From the NCBI GenBank assembly GCA_900545455.1, contig UQZF01000125.1, forward strand, positions 1 to 8,390: a stretch of DNA of 8,390 nt, given 5' to 3'. Each line of letters starts with the position of its first letter. Position 1 is the first letter of the stretch. The translations under genes and the position numbers were made by a program. The notes beneath the pieces were generated by a model. It searched no databases. It worked only from the letters and a program-made list of their open reading frames with translations, and was not told the DNA's origin. Below are positions 7,720-8,390 of this stretch, piece after piece. Source of the DNA: an uncultured Eubacteriales bacterium (GTDB taxonomy: Bacteria > Bacillota > Clostridia > Lachnospirales > Lachnospiraceae).

Positions 7720-7737
7720 ATATAATGGAGACAGTAT

Positions 7738-8390
7738 ATGACTTTATTGCAGCTTAAATATGTGATAACAATTGCAGACTGCGGTTCGATGAATGAGGCA
7801 GCCAAGAGGTTGTATTTATCACAGCCGAGCCTTTCTGAGACGGTTATGAGCCTTGAGGAAGAGGTCGGAATTGAGATTTTTATAAGAACCAATAGGGGAA
7901 TAAAGACAACCGTAGAGGGTGAGGAATTTTTAGCTTACGCCAGACAGGTCGTAGAACAGTATCAGCTCTTAGATGACAAATACATAAGCAGAACGAAGAG
8001 CAGAAAAAAATTCTGTGTATCGATGCAGCATTATACGTTTGCGGTAAAGGCATTTGTTGAGGTCGCAAAGCAGTTCGGACTTGATGAGTATGAATTCGCT
8101 GTAAGAGAGACAAAGACGGCTGAGGTTATTGAGGACGTCAAAAACTTTAAGAGCGAGGTCGGAATACTCTACAGGAATGAATTTAACGGCAAGGTTCTCG
8201 ACAAGCTTTTTGAGCGGAATGAACTTGAGTTCCATGAGCTTTTCACATGCAATACCTGCGTATATCTGTGGAACGGACACCCGCTTGCAGGAAATGAGCG
8301 CATCACTATGGAGGAGCTTGAGGAATATCCGTGTCTTTCTTTTGAACAGGGACTCAATAATTCATTTTATTTATCTGAGGAGGTTCTAAG
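7738..8390 (+). CDS. LysR-type transcriptional regulator (3' partial)
   Basis: An open frame of 217 codons runs off the right edge without a stop; full LysR proteins are usually about 300 residues, so roughly the last quarter is missing. The N-terminal helix-turn-helix is clear: LQLKYVITIADCGSMNEAA (4-22) and LYLSQPSLSETVMSLEEE (25-42), followed by the wing IFIRTNRGIKTTVEGEEF (47-64). From about residue 91 an effector-binding domain begins, with ETKTAEVIEDVKNFKSEVGI (124-143) matching the family pattern. ATG at 7738 is preceded by GGAG (7727-7730) with a seven-base gap. The gene is in the same direction as, and only 18 bases from, the peptidase gene, rather than divergent from a target as many LysR genes are. 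Target genes and effector cannot be told from the sequence. Confidence 0.9.
   Translation, partial: MTLLQLKYVITIADCGSMNEAAKRLYLSQPSLSETVMSLEEEVGIEIFIRTNRGIKTTVEGEEFLAYARQVVEQYQLLDDKYISRTKSRKKFCVSMQHYTFAVKAFVEVAKQFGLDEYEFAVRETKTAEVIEDVKNFKSEVGILYRNEFNGKVLDKLFERNELEFHELFTCNTCVYLWNGHPLAGNERITMEELEEYPCLSFEQGLNNSFYLSEEVL

Noticed and set aside
7721..7726. TATAAT as a promoter -10 for the LysR gene
   Set aside because: The best -35 candidate (TTGCGG, 7700-7705) is only 15 bases away, and the start would fall after the ribosome site GGAG (7727-7730).
8129..8389. Plus-strand open frame of 86 codons in another frame at the right edge
   Set aside because: It overlaps the LysR-type gene, whose frame has clear helix-turn-helix and effector-domain signatures; the alternative translation resembles no known protein.

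Overview
The window reads as ordinary chromosomal DNA from a low-to-mid GC anaerobic Firmicute, most likely a Lachnospiraceae-type Clostridia. This is inferred from the electron-bifurcating NfnAB pair, the TPR/chitobiase-C-like membrane protein at the left edge, AT-rich intergenic DNA, strong AGGAGG ribosome sites, and the style of the sensor phosphodiesterase. No species is named because nothing here is diagnostic at that level. All six genes lie on the + strand. I saw no tRNA, rRNA, CRISPR array, insertion sequence or phage gene.

Layout. (1) 1-1206: the 3' part of a membrane-anchored TPR protein with two chitobiase/hexosaminidase C-terminal-like beta modules, closed by a strong intrinsic terminator at 1227-1260. 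(2) 1207-1411: an AT-rich gap with that terminator and a good sigma-A-type promoter (1355-1383). (3) 1412-3683: nfnA and nfnB, one base apart, encoding the two subunits of NADH-dependent reduced ferredoxin:NADP+ oxidoreductase. (4) 3684-3770: an 87-base gap holding a 33-base hairpin. (5) 3771-6644: a 957-residue transmembrane sensor with signal peptide, two periplasmic-binding-protein-like domains, one membrane helix, a degenerate GGDEF domain and an EAL domain with its catalytic residues intact. (6) 6679-7719: an M42-family metallopeptidase. (7) 7738-8390: a LysR-type regulator cut by the right edge.

How the genes may work together. NfnAB balances NADH, NADPH and ferredoxin pools and looks like its own transcription unit. 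The sensor phosphodiesterase, peptidase and LysR regulator follow with gaps of only 34 and 18 bases and no terminator between them, so they could be one operon. A speculative reading is that an extracellular solute, perhaps a peptide or amino acid, is sensed by the tandem binding domains and lowers c-di-GMP, while the peptidase and regulator handle related metabolism. The most unusual items are the sensor phosphodiesterase with its enzymatically dead-looking GGDEF motif, the cysteine-rich NfnA tail whose codons double as the nfnB ribosome site, and the sensor-peptidase-regulator cluster. I do not see clear evidence of a wholly new type of system.
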